A stretch of 64,000 nucleotides of DNA. Origin: Nematostella vectensis (lineage: Eukaryota; Cnidaria; Anthozoa; Actiniaria; Edwardsiidae). The DNA lies in the NCBI RefSeq assembly GCF_932526225.1, contig NC_064042.1, positions 2,277,001 to 2,341,000 of the forward strand, in the 5' to 3' direction. Shown piece after piece: positions 1 through 10,764 of the stretch; the first letter of the stretch is position 1, and every line of letters starts with the position of its first letter. Made by a program: the position numbers and the translations under genes. Below the pieces are notes generated by a model that saw only the letters and a list, made by a program, of their open reading frames with translations, had not been told where the DNA came from and searched no databases.

Positions 1-141
1 GAACATAACTCCTCTTAAACTCGACTAACTTCTTAAAGGGTAACAGACTGCGCCCTAAACTAGACTAAACTGAACTGACTGACTTGAACATTGTAATCAG
101 TCCAGAACCACCCTAACCCCCTCCACCCACCCTCCTCCGTC

Positions 142-347
142 ATGTTCAAATACAGGTACCACCACCCTCCCCCCGTCATGTTCAAATACAGTTACCACCA
201 CCCTCCCCACGTCATGTTTAAATACAGGTACCGCAACCCTCCCCCGTCATGTTCAAATACAGGTATCACCACCCCCCTCCCCCCCCCCGTCATGTTCAAA
301 TACAGTTACCACCACCCTCCCCACGTCATGTTCAAATACAGGTACCC
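142..347. repeat. Minisatellite, about 36-43 bp unit, six copies
   Basis: Six copies of a unit beginning CATGTTCAAATACAG and followed by an ACC/CCCTCC-rich stretch lie head to tail in the nicastrin intron just upstream of the exon at 419. The copies differ in the length of their C runs and in single bases. The open frames across it on both strands are products of the repeat and are not genes. Confidence 0.85.
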
Positions 348-418
348 TCCTGAATTGTGCACTCGCTCTCGTAAAATCCCGTCTACGTGCCTTAGTCCTA
401 ATGTCCTTGCTTTTGTAG

Positions 419-2401
419 AAAGTCACGAAAGTTGCCAACACGATTGCCAACACTCTGTATACACTTGCCAACGATGGTCAACCTCCTAAAGAACCACTCA
501 GCGTCGACCCCTTTTTGGTATGTATGCATAGATGGATGTACGCAAAATAGCTCAAAATTAGGCAATAACCAAAATAGTTAGATGACCTATGATTTTTTTT
601 CATCGAGCAGGTGAAACATAATTGAAACTGTGATATTGCTTATCCAAGACAGTTTTCAAATCTGAAATGATTAAAAGAATAAACATTTTTCACATTCATT
701 TGACGGTGGCCCCTGCCGATCCCGCTTCGTTGTTCTTCAGAAGCCGGGTTCTTCATCAGTTATATTTGTTGTTCTTCCAAAAGCCGAGTTCTCCGCCAGT
801 TATATTCTAAGAGTTCTGTAGGGAAGAAACTATTGATGTGGGAGGTACAGTAGGATCTGTACTGATTTTCGGAAATTGTCACGTGTAATAAATCGAAGCA
901 TTATCACCCTGTTCCAGGGTCTAGTTCCGCATCTTCATTTTATATGCCCTTTGGTAAAAAGTCCTTTGGGAGCTTGATACTGACATTTGCTTGAGAAATT
1001 AGACTGGTTTAAAAACTACGTTAAGCATGTTACAGGTTGGCTTATGCGTGGCTTACGCCTGTTATAGGTTGTCTTATGCGTGGCTTACGTGTGTTATAGG
1101 TCGGTCATCTTGCCTACTGTTCATTTTACCGCGGGAACTGCCCTCTGCATCAGGAGGTGTCTACCAAAGCTGCTATGTCAAATCTTCGTAAGTAAAGAAC
1201 ACCCCAGAACACACCAACAATCAATATATCTTTTAACATTCTAGAGCGAAGTCGTGCGGAAGCGCGGAGGCTAGATGTCGCAAACGACGAGGTTAACACC
1301 CACCAAAAATAATTCTCTTTTGTTCGTTTCAGCGGCTTCGCCCATGTCCCGGTACGTGAGCGTCAACACCGCGAATAACACGCTGACCGTGCTCACGAAT
1401 CGCATTATGCTCTACTTCACCGGCTACTATCTCCCTCCCGGCTCAACGTGCTCCACGGAAGGCGTAAGTGATGTTCCTGGAAATATATCAGGCGGATCTT
1501 TAAGAAAATCGAAGCCTCTATCATACAATACACTTGAAAAGCGCTGCAGGAAACCCGTGAGATAAAACTCTCTTTCTTTTGCAGCCCAACGTAATGAAGA
1601 AAATGCGGGGAAGCGGGGATCAAAACGGTGACATTTGCGTGAACGGGTCCGTGTATTTCTCCAAGGCGGAGTCTCCCGCCTTCGTCCTCAAGGACTACAC
1701 GTCTACTCAGTACTCCACGTGGGCGGAAAGCACCTGGAACGCTGATCTCTCCGTCCGGATCTTTCTCGTTGCAAGTCCCATGAAACAGGTATTAAAACCA
1801 TTATTTTTCTGTGTGATTTGTATGTAATGCCAGAGTTGAATATGTTTTAGTGTTCCTCGGGACCCATCCAACCCGCTTTCTCCCTCAGGCTAAGTTCAAA
1901 CGTCGTATTATTCAGGAATCGTATTCAATGCAAATGCATGCAAATGCATGCAAATGATCAAGTCGGTTTTTTTTATCTTAATTTACATGCATTTGCATTG
2001 AATATGGCTTATGGATAATATGACGTTTGAAATTAGCCTCACACGCATATAGCATTTCACATGTGATAGGGAAAGCTAACTGTAGTGAGTGTGATAAGGT
2101 GGGATCGGGTGGGGTGGGATCATTGCATACAGGAAAGCTTCCATCCAGAAGTGGTCAAGTGTTCGTGCGATGAAGATATGGGGATGGCACTGGAGGGCAG
2201 AGGGCTGTACCTAGGATGTCCTAAATGAAGAGAGAGCTGACAGTATGCCACGTATATATCCACTGTGTTACCATCATCTTTCAGATTACAACCCTCGTGT
2301 CTGGTATTGTCGTCACACTACTCGCGTTTGGCACCGTGTTCTTCGTACACCGCAAGGCAGATCAGCTTTTCACCCCGATCGAGCTGCCGGCGGATCAGTA
2401 A
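419..2401 (+). CDS. NCSTN: Nicastrin, C-terminal exons (gamma-secretase subunit), partial at left edge
   Basis: Nicastrin is the large glycosylated type I membrane subunit of gamma-secretase, which receives the substrate's ectodomain stump. Exons I can place are 419-517, 1333-1463, 1585-1788 and 2285-2401 (TAA 2399-2401), each with AG/GT borders. Recognition rests on the sequence before the membrane span: SPAF, STQYSTWAES, then RIFLVAS, one hydrophobic helix (residues encoded about 2288-2345), and a short tail with the nicastrin-typical KAD. The cysteine-containing segments encoded at 1440-1455 and 1636-1650 also align with the family. About 30 residues expected between the exons at 419 and 1333 are not located. 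The exon at 1333 begins with two bases of a split codon, so at least one exon is missing from my model. Upstream exons lie beyond the window. The identification is secure; the 518-1332 structure is not. Confidence 0.9.
1887..2039. mobile_element. Small inverted-repeat element (MITE-like) in nicastrin intron
   Basis: Two arms of about 50 bp are near-perfect reverse complements. The left arm runs from AGGCTAAGTTCAAACG (1887) through the ATTCAATGCAAATGCATG block. The right arm ends ...CGTTTGAAATTAGCCT (2039). If the terminal sequence is taken as GGCTAA/TTAGCC, the trinucleotide TCA flanks both sides, which would fit a 3-bp target duplication as in PIF/Harbinger-type elements. There is no coding capacity, so it would be non-autonomous. 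Confidence 0.7.
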
Positions 2402-4642
2402 CCAAGAACCTATCGATCGCGTAACTCATCTAGGCTAGGGAAGGTCATATACTAGTCTGTCTAGTCTCTTATGGAATTGAGAACCATGAAGCTATCGATC
2501 TTGCAAGGCTAGGGAGACTTTTAGTGTCTTTGGTTTTTAATAAAAGCTATCATGGTTCAGCTAGGCCAGGTAGGCTATTAGTGTCTTACATACTAGTCTA
2601 TCCTGAGTTTGTAACCATTACCACCGTTTGCACTGCTACACTGAAAAGTTCAAACCGCAAAGTCATACACGTCATAGACTTTTCAAAAATGCGTCTGAAG
2701 ATTATCTTGCAGGAAGACTTTAGGGTATAGCGGTCGCCTATTCCCTTCCCAAGACATTGATCCATATAACGGACACAAATGTGTGCGCTAAATGAAGGAT
2801 TTATTTAGAGAATTTGATATGCGGATTGACTAATGAAGAGCGTGTTTGCTTAATGGATATCCGTTGTATGAAGGTTCCACTGTGTTGATAGACAAATTCG
2901 TTCTCCCCAAGGGAATGTTCATTAACAACTGTTAAAACTTGGCAACCCCTCTTCACTGCAACTTCTTACTCGTCTAATACTCCCATGATAAGATTTCTCG
3001 CTGTCTCTACCCTTGCCTTCATGGGGCCCTAGAGCTGCGAATTTCGATGCATTGTCGGTTAAAAAAAAACAAAACAGGCACGTGAATGTATTTGCTCTTT
3101 TAGTGTGAATGAAGTTTTTCTGTATTATTGTCCTGTACGTGATGTATATACCGATAAGACCTACTTGAAATATTTTGTAATTATTTGACGGCGCTGTTTG
3201 AAGGCGCTATACACTCAGTTATTGCTTGAATAAAATGGCTATGAATATTTTATATCTGGTTCTGTTCTAATGGTTTTCTTAAGACCGTGTTACCAGTGAT
3301 AACTGTCTAAGTGTAATTGTCTAAGTGTAGTAGCAAGTATATAGCTAGAAAACTTTGTTCGGGGGAGAAGGCCTCTATGTATTTCTTTAATTTGTTTTGA
3401 TGGCAGACGAAGATGTGGAAAGTGACGAAGCGAGACTCCTGCTTTCTCCCAAAATACAATTACAAGAAATTTGTGGGAAAGTCCCCCTTCCCCCTCCCCC
3501 CCCCCCTAATTTTTCCAGCTGAGGCGATTTTCGAGGTGCAGCGAACGATCTCTGATAAATCGAGCTAGCACTAAAAATTCTTGGCTTTCGTGACCTTTTT
3601 AATCTTACGTTTCTGTGCAATAACATCGAACCCAGACCCCCATGGCCACCCTTAAATAAATTTGGTACATACTGCGAAGTTTGAAAGCCTTATTGTTGGA
3701 AAACACTGTAATTGATGTGCATTTTATCGATGTAACTGCCTCTGGGGAGTAGAATTCGATGTGTCATTGTGGCTACACTACTTGGAAACCAAGTAACCAA
3801 AAAATCACCAAGACTGTGAGAAACACTAAAGTTGTATAGCGCATTTTATGTAAACATTTAAATTATAGCGCATTTTATGTAAACATTTAAATTATAGCGC
3901 ATTTTATGTCAGCGTTCACTCTTCGTATCTGTTGTGCCCCTTACCATGCGCGCGCATTCGAATGTGGTTCATTTTTATTGAGAGTGACACCTTACATGAA
4001 TACAGATAATATACATGTGGCTCTCAGAAAATTATTAAATTATTGCAAACATACATAATGATAATATAATGATAACAAATATCCATAATGTTTTACAATA
4101 GTGTTGAACAAAACAATTTTCAGTAGGAACTGTATTTATATGTTTAACTATAAAGCCTTTAGTGAAGCACTAAACGAAGTAAGGGATTTGCTCTGTAACT
4201 CAATTGAATACTTACGAAGTTTGATGCACAATTAGCATTTTTATTTTCTTTTTTCTAACTTAAACTTCGAACCGTATAATTTCTACAGGTGATGCAAATT
4301 CTGTCTATCTTGCGCTCGCGTCCCCTTCATATTCGTCGATGCAGCGAAGCTCGCGCTAGAAACAAAAAGGTTCCTGGAAATTAATTAGTCGATAATTCTA
4401 AACAGACTCTTGTTTTTTTTTTTCAAATGTTACTGAAAATAAAAACTGCTCGGTTTCGAATTTTTGGGTGTGCTAAAATAAGTTATTTCTAAGTGAAATC
4501 CTGTAATTGAGTAATTCTGGTGAGAGCTCGAGGATGATTACGTATTGTCTGATGTCATAATCAGCATTCCCCCAAACTGATCAAAACGTTCATGAAAGCG
4601 AAACGATATACAAGTATTCATGGAGCGTACCAAGTTTTCAAA
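2402..4642. other. Intergenic: nicastrin 3' flank
   Basis: No gene recognised. AATAAA-type hexamers occur at about 2540 and 3228, and either could end the nicastrin transcript. A G/C homopolymer-rich patch lies near 3485-3505. A 29-bp unit starting TATAGCGCATTTTATG is repeated about 2.5 times at 3836-3910. The remainder is A/T-rich sequence without long open frames. Confidence 0.6.
3836..3910. repeat. Short tandem repeat, 29-bp unit, about 2.5 copies
   Basis: The unit TATAGCGCATTTTATG followed by TAAACATTTAAAT occurs twice in full and once in part, essentially without mismatch, in the nicastrin 3' intergenic region. Confidence 0.8.
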
Positions 4643-7600
4643 ATGATAGAGTTTTTTAAGGACCACCCCGTCCTCACCGGACTAGCAGTCTGCACAGCAG
4701 GAGCCGCAGCGTTCTGCTATTGCAGAAGTAAATCGAGTGTCGAGGTACGTAGCGTCGTTTTGTGAGAAAAAGTGCGTGCGGTGGCGTGTTGCTGTCAATG
4801 TACAGCATGGTGTTTCTTAAACACTTCTATTTCCTTCGGCTTATTATTTGTTTTGTTGTAATTTTCTAGAGTGATTTTTAAGGAGAAGAGACCAAAGAAG
4901 AAGTACCCGTCGCGGTACAAGAGGCCGTCGAGGATGATTCGGTGAGTCCCGCCTTTTCGGATTGTCTGGTCGTAAATGTGGTCAGGAACGTCAGGAACAT
5001 AAAAAATGAAGAAATGTTTGTCTTGTACGACGCTATTACATACTATGATGGTAGATATATTTTCATTTTGCGTCAATCTAAATCAATAATCCTTTTTCCT
5101 TTGTCTCTTTGTAGCCTTTCCCGTGGCTGTTCCGAAGCCAGCAATCGTTGTCTTTGAGTGTCCCGCTCCCACCGTCGTGCTGAGGGATATCCTGTACCTG
5201 GTGTCAGCGGTAACCTTCGCCGCTATGATATGCTTTGTTATCAACTTCGTCATGAAGATGCATATCCAGTCGAAGGTCAAATCACTCCAGGTGAGCGTTT
5301 ATTAAAGTAGGAAAATTGAAGAACCACACCCCTACACCAACACGACAATAGCATTGCCATTTGTATGGTAATACTTTAATATAATATTTTTATAATATCC
5401 TATTTTCATTAAAAGCTGCTGGATTTTAGGTCGTCATTCGGATACCAGTAGTAATTGTGCTGTGTATTATTAGACCATTTGTATGGACTTGAAACGGGTT
5501 TACTTTCCTATCATATTCCCAGTGACGTTGATTGATCTTATGATTTTCAGGGAGGGCGTCTTGCAAGCATCACAGAGGTGCACCAGTTCCAAGAGAAGAC
5601 TGGTGCTTGTCCATCTATTGCGTCGACAGACCGCCAAGAGAGTAATGCTCTCGTGACCACCGAGGTGAACGTCCAGCCGTCCCCGCCCGTAAAGAACAAG
5701 GAGATTGCATCCTCTACAGGACTCAAGGAGCTCCGCCCTTTTAATCTGAGTGCATCATGGTACACACAAAGCCTCGAGAGACTTGCCGCTTGTGCAGGGG
5801 CGTCAAGTCACACTCCATCCCTCACTCGCCGAGCTTCTGAATACGCTGATGAGACCCCTCAGCTTAGAGTTTGAGCAAATGAAGCCTTTGCCATCGTCAG
5901 CTAAACGACCTGTGTTGGTTACCTTTGATGGCAGATACGCGACCATTCGACGTCGCGTCAAGGTTCATCTGATGGATTACTGCGCAACAGAACCAGACCA
6001 CATGTCAGCGATCCTATCTTCTGTCAGCCAGGTGTCACATGATGAGCATGAGTGGATGGTGGCAGAGATGTCTGAGCACCTTAAAGATAACACAGTCAGT
6101 GTAACCACTCTGCTCCGTCCTCTCTCAGTGTCTGTATTTTGTTGCGTGAATGAGGAAGCTCAGGACGAGGAGACAAAACAAGACCAAGCTTGCATCATGG
6201 CGATTAAAGAAATGATCTCGCCAGTGAGACGGGGGGGGGGGGGGGGGGGAGGGGGTGTTGAATTTCCTTCCAGTTTCACAAAGCCCTACCTTGGCATTCG
6301 TGTGGCATTCAGTTGCGAACAACTGGCACCGACGTCGGTGAATGTTGAACAGACATCCGGGGGGCCGCTGACGGAGCGAAGCTGGAAATTAATGATGAAT
6401 CCAAGATAATAGCTGACAAGTCAGAGGTCGGGGATGTGAGTGTTCAAAGTGCTCCAACGATAACAGAGATACAGAAGGAAAAAGAAATTATATCTAAATT
6501 AGTATCTTAAAAAGAGCGAAGAGTCCTCGAGTGTAGAAGAACCACAGCTGGAGACTAGAGGTGAAGACAATCGAGTATCAGAGAATGGCAACTATGCTAA
6601 CCTAGTAACTGATGCAGGTGTTTTGCTTGCACCAAATGAAGGCAATGATCGCGAACTTCCCTCTGGCCACACACCTCCGACGTCTGCTAATGATGGGGAC
6701 ACTAGCAAAGAAAACCAGCAGCTCCTTCATAAATGCGCCCAAGCACAGAAGAAGAAGGCGAAGCGCAAAAACCAAAGACCGAAAACATCTAAACGCAGAT
6801 CACGGAAAGACATAAAAGAGTGTCCAACGAAAGAAGATGAACCAGAATTATCGTAATAGGAACGGAACCCATCCTTTATAACGTCAAGACAGAAGCGAAA
6901 GTCGGACAAGAAGTCGTACCCCCTAAGCGCTACCCCGTGACAGAGTCATCAAACGCGAGAGAGCTGATGAAATCGGCCATCAGGCTGAAGAGATGACTCC
7001 TCATAAGACAGCTTCCGAACTTGCCGCAAGTATTACCGATGCACAAGAAGGAAAGGTCAAGGGGAGTAATAAGCTCAACGTGCGGACAAAGCAGAACAAG
7101 TCGAAAAAGGCGGCAAACAAGATGGATGCAGAGGCTGAACAATTGTCTGTGCATGGAGTTAAAATCAATCTCCGAGAGAGCAGAAAACAAAAGAGCAAGG
7201 AAAGCGTGTCCGTCAAGAAGCCAGTTACTCCACAACGACAAGAAGATGCATCGAAGAAGGAGCCTCGTGTAGAGTCACGCGATGACGTACTGGTCATCAG
7301 TAAACATAAACATACTGCAACGCCATTAGCACTAAATGCAAGTGGTCAGAGTAAGAACGAAGCAGCAGAAAGTAAGTCAAGTTTTACATATCGTTAGTTA
7401 AGTTTCTTAACAAGGAGATATTTTGTTCAACTCTAGGATCAACCAAAAAAGGGAAACACCAAAACAATCATGGAGATGATTACCCCAGAAAGGGCCACGC
7501 CTGTGGAGTAATGGGTAGACCTTCCACGCCTTCCACCACCAAGAGGAGTTAATACGCCACAGCGACCCAAAAGGGAAATAGAACAGGGAGAGAATCATAC

Positions 7601-8296
7601 CAGGCGAATGGTATGGTACAAGATGGCGCAAGATCAATTAATAGGTAAGAGGCTAAACCGGTTGATAATTATTCCCTGGGAAGTCTTCTCGTCAAGGCAA
7701 ACATGCACCAAGGGGACGGAAGACTTATCATCCCAGGTGTACAGTGTTGTTCCATTGCTCTCTGCGCAATCCTCAGAGCGTCCGAAAGTCCTTTGCTCTG
7801 GACGCTGAGGACATGGACGACATCATTCTCACCGGGGATAAGAGACACAGGGAGACTCAAGAGAAAATGGGTCTCTCGAAAACCGCATATCTGCACATCG
7901 ATGAGATTGATCTAGATATTAAACTACGGGGTCGGCACTTCCACTTGAAGAGAAGTGGTGTCATGTGTGGTGACATTATGAACGATGGCACAGACAAGAA
8001 CCACAATCCGCTACCAGGCATTGAAAGTAGTATTGATTCCCTAAAAGAGTATGCCTTATTTTACGACATCTAAAACCTGGTTGTTGTTTGATTCGCATAA
8101 TCGCGACCAGAATGGATTTAGACATCCTAACGGGAAGGCTGTTCTTCTCGAGTTCAAGACTCTAAGAAGTGTTGGCTGTTACATCAGGCGGTTCGTGAGC
8201 TCCAACGGCTTCAGCGACGAGACGAGTCCACGCCCGCTAGATGATTCGCAATTGAGCTATGAGCTGGCCGGCATTAAGGTAGCAGTGCTGAGCTGA
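4643..8296 (+). pseudogene. Unrecognised multi-exon membrane-protein-like gene with broken frames
   Basis: I do not recognise the family. Exon 1 (4643-4744) starts at ATG and encodes a short peptide with one hydrophobic helix (HPVLTGLAVCTAGAAAFCY), ending at a GTACGT donor. An acidic exon near 4888-4941 and an exon ending at 5290 follow; the latter carries a second hydrophobic helix (ILYLVSAVTFAAMICFVINF). A long exon starts at 5551 after a good acceptor. From there the coding signal, very rich in Lys, Glu and Ser, moves between frames near 5750-5874, 6353-6410, 6505, 6853 and 6990. After a donor near 7371 the last part (about 7744-8073, then 8051-8296 in another frame) is less biased. AATAAA at 8393-8398 would end the transcript. 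Several breaks sit at G or A runs, so sequencing indels are as likely as decay. Alternatives are a rapidly evolving lineage-specific gene or a young pseudogene. No function is proposed. Confidence 0.5.
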
Positions 8297-8392
8297 GATC
8301 TTTTGCGCGTGACATGACATTGCATTACTGGCAATGCTTTGCATACTATTCGGACTAAGAATTTAAAAAGATTGTATATTTTGTATATAGCT

Positions 8393-8398
8393 AATAAA
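8393..8398 (+). promoter_or_regulatory. Polyadenylation signal AATAAA
   Basis: The hexamer lies about 100 bases after the last stop of the frame-broken gene ending at 8296, in an A/T-rich context. It is the most likely 3' end signal for that transcript. Confidence 0.45.
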
Positions 8399-9690
8399 GT
8401 ACGTTCAATATCACCTGTTTTTCCGGTTTACTCCGTCTGCGAAAAACGGGAGGCTCACCAGGTGACCAAAGGGTAACTTTTAGCGTCTTATTGCATCTCC
8501 CCTGTTTTTTAAACCAGTCATTTTGTTCAAGTATCAGAATTCCTCAATTAATAAAAAAAATTATTTAGGGACGACTATTAGTATGGTGAAGGGAGGGGTG
8601 ACTAAGAAACAAAAAAAAAATCATAATGTTCAGGAGAAAGAAAAAATAACATACACGACCGACCCATCCCTACACCATCTACTCCCCCCCCCCCCCCCCC
8701 TCCCCCGGTCCCCTTCACTTTTCTTGGTCCGTTTGTCCTTTATTTGTTTACGATTACATGGGCTGACTGTGGTTTCTTGGAAAGTCTTGATTCCCACTGC
8801 CTCATTTTCGTCCCCAGAGTCCTTCTTATTTCTACATGCGAAGGGCTTCGTTTGGCGACGCATGCGCAGAAATATCATATTAAAAACTGTCGTTTTTCTA
8901 GCTCGCTCGGCCATTTCCAAATGAGGCATTACATACCATAATTTGGAGTCCGCTTCAATTATTTTTTTTCGCTTTTTTAACGCTCTAGAGCTTTGTAAAT
9001 CGAGAATTTCCACGTAAACTTGCAAGAATTCGAGTTTACTACGATTTTGCTGGGAGCCATCTTGGGAATGGAGCCTAGTCCCTAACGTTTTAGAATATCA
9101 CAGGTCTCCCGCGCGCTCGCCCCAGGCTCTTTAAGACCATTTAGAAAAAAACGACAGCCAGGGGCGTACGCAGCCTATAGGCCTGCAGTCACTCGACTGC
9201 CAAAAAATTTGGCGATCTTATTTGCAATACGAGGGGAAAAAATCAAATGTTTACTCATTCAGTTTTATTTACGTAGTTTTATATATATATGATGAGGAAA
9301 AAAACTATAATTTTCTTAATCATGGTATCTACAGATGATTTCCAAACATATTGTTATGTCGTTCAGGCGACGACTGGACTGGTCAGATCGAGGATGACAG
9401 AGGATCGTGTAATATTCTCAAAAGAGAAGGTTTTTGGAGACGAGATTGCCTCTTCCTCTGATGTTGATGGCAAGGCCGTGCAAGTCCTGCAATGAAAGCT
9501 CTATCAAGGTCTTTGAGACTTGCTCAAATTTTTTTTTTATTGAGATGTTTGTTTGTTTGTCGAATTGTTTGTTAGCATATTACCCCGCCTTTTCCCGGCA
9601 CTTCTACACAAACTTCCCGAGCATCAAGGGCTTGTCGTGTTCTCTAAAATAAGATCCTTGTTTTTGGTCTTCCTGTGGTGGCACAGTTTT
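8399..9690. other. Intergenic with poly-C tract and a dispersed repeat
   Basis: No gene supported. A poly-C run lies at about 8685-8705. The segment at about 8895-8960 (CTCGCTCGGCCATTTCC, then CATACCATAATTTGGAGTCC) recurs in diverged form at 35066-35118, so it is part of an interspersed repeat. The short open frames here lack recognisable domains. Confidence 0.5.
8895..8960. repeat. Dispersed repeat, copy 1
   Basis: CTCGCTCGGC...ATTACATACCATAATTTGGAGTCCG is shared, with substitutions, with 35066-35118 in a TRPA intron. The family and its full boundaries are not resolved. Confidence 0.55.
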
Positions 9691-9693
9691 CAA

Positions 9694-9726
9694 GATGGCG
9701 GACAAAGAAGAAAATGTATTAGATTA
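9694..9726 (+). promoter_or_regulatory. Upstream ORF in CMC4 5' leader, with YY1-like AAGATGGCGG
   Basis: AAGATGGCGG is a typical YY1 site at housekeeping-gene 5' ends, and its ATG opens a ten-codon frame ending at TAG (9724-9726). This lies 11 bases before the CMC4 start codon. If transcribed it would be a short uORF that ribosomes must pass or reinitiate from. It could equally be mostly upstream of the transcription start. Confidence 0.45.
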
Positions 9727-9737
9727 GAGGAGAGAGG

Positions 9738-10764
9738 ATGCCGAAAGGAAAGAAGGAAGCTTGTGGAAAGGAGGCCTGTGCCATACAGAAATGTCTACAA
9801 GGTCGGTGGCTGGGTTCAGGGTCGGTAAAAGCTACAATTCTCCTAATACCCAATGAGTGTTTTTTGTGGTTACTGTAATGTTAAACTAGTCAATAAGGAC
9901 ACTATGAAGATTGCAAACGAACATAAGCTGTAATGCTATTCTTTATATCAAACAGTAAACAAAAGGATTGAATAACTAAACCCACGTGAGGTTGTGTAAT
10001 TAAAGATTTTGAGATATCATTCATATTCGTTTTTACACATTTTGCCATGCAGCTTGCCACACGCTGATACATGGAATTGCTTGCTACAGAAGAGAAAGAG
10101 TCTCAAACCAGAAACTGACATGACTTTTGCAAAGTAAATTTGGGATGTTATTCATTTGTCCCCAAGTCCTCATGGTGGGGAAAAGTCTTAGAGTCAAAAA
10201 CTGTCAATCTCCCACCCCCTCAGGACAGATTTTTGTTCAGAAGTGCTCTAAACCCCCACACTTCCCCAGGACCATGGGGGTGGGGGTTTCAAATGACAAG
10301 TGCATAAACAAATAGAATAAAGAAATTAGATTGGACTTAATTCCAGACACAGAATCAAAAGACAGTATACCTAGACTGAAATAGAGTGTATTTGAATATA
10401 AATGTATACCTGCCTTCTTGGGAGGTACTTAGGCCAGGTACATTTTATTTTGGTGGTTTATTTTGCACAGAAGCTGAAATTTCCCCGATGATGCCCCGAA
10501 GAGGTTCCTAGGACAATTTAAACAATTTTATGAGGGGAACTTATTCAAGGCAGGACGCTTATTGGAAGCCGAACAATAATTCTAATATTTACAGTATGTG
10601 CAAATGAAAATACCCTTCTTTTTCTAGAGAATAGATACCAAGAGACCCACTGCAAGAATGTTATTCAATTCCTCAGAGACTGCTGTAAAAGATTTGATAA
10701 TGACTCAACACACTGCTCTGGATTCCAGAGAGAGGGGAGATCATCTGTTGCACAGAACAAATAG
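9738..10764 (+). CDS. CMC4: CMC4, small twin CX9C mitochondrial protein
   Basis: CMC4 (p8-MTCP1) is a small intermembrane-space protein of the CHCH/twin CX9C class, folded by the Mia40 relay and linked in other organisms to respiratory-chain assembly. Exon 1 is 9738-9801 (GTCGGT donor) and exon 2 is 10628-10764 (TTTCTAG acceptor, TAG 10762-10764), joined in phase to give 66 residues; the family is about 68. Exon 1 encodes MPKGKKEACGKEACAIQKCL. Exon 2 contributes TYR-QETHCKNVIQ-type helix residues, the CC pair, and the family's CSGF motif near the C-terminus. The cysteine pattern C-x4-C-x3-C... matches CMC4 throughout. The start chosen is the one giving the conserved MP(x)nC...CxIQKCLQ N-terminus, not the upstream ATG at 9697. 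This gene is too short to be found by ORF length. High confidence from motif order. Confidence 0.92.
9802..10627 (+). other. Single CMC4 intron
   Basis: The intron runs from GTCGGT to TTTCTAG. It contains a short inverted repeat of C/G-rich blocks near 10160-10285 (CCCCAAGTCCTCATGG against CCAGGACCATGGGG), possibly a decayed small element. Nothing else is recognised. Confidence 0.6.

Noticed and set aside
142-489. 115-codon + strand frame at the left end
   Set aside because: It is built from the CATGTTCAAATACAG minisatellite and runs into the nicastrin exon in the wrong frame.
1246-1292. The missing nicastrin exon (after TTCTAG, before GTTAAC)
   Set aside because: Its length leaves the wrong phase for the exon at 1333, and the encoded residues do not resemble nicastrin.
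8523-9025. Two overlapping frames of about 130 codons on opposite strands
   Set aside because: Low-complexity sequence around a poly-C tract and a dispersed repeat. No domain, no splice or start context.
9289-9495. Small gene upstream of CMC4 (68 codons)
   Set aside because: Starts with a plausible ATG, but no family is recognised and no splice or poly-A context is seen. Not enough to call.
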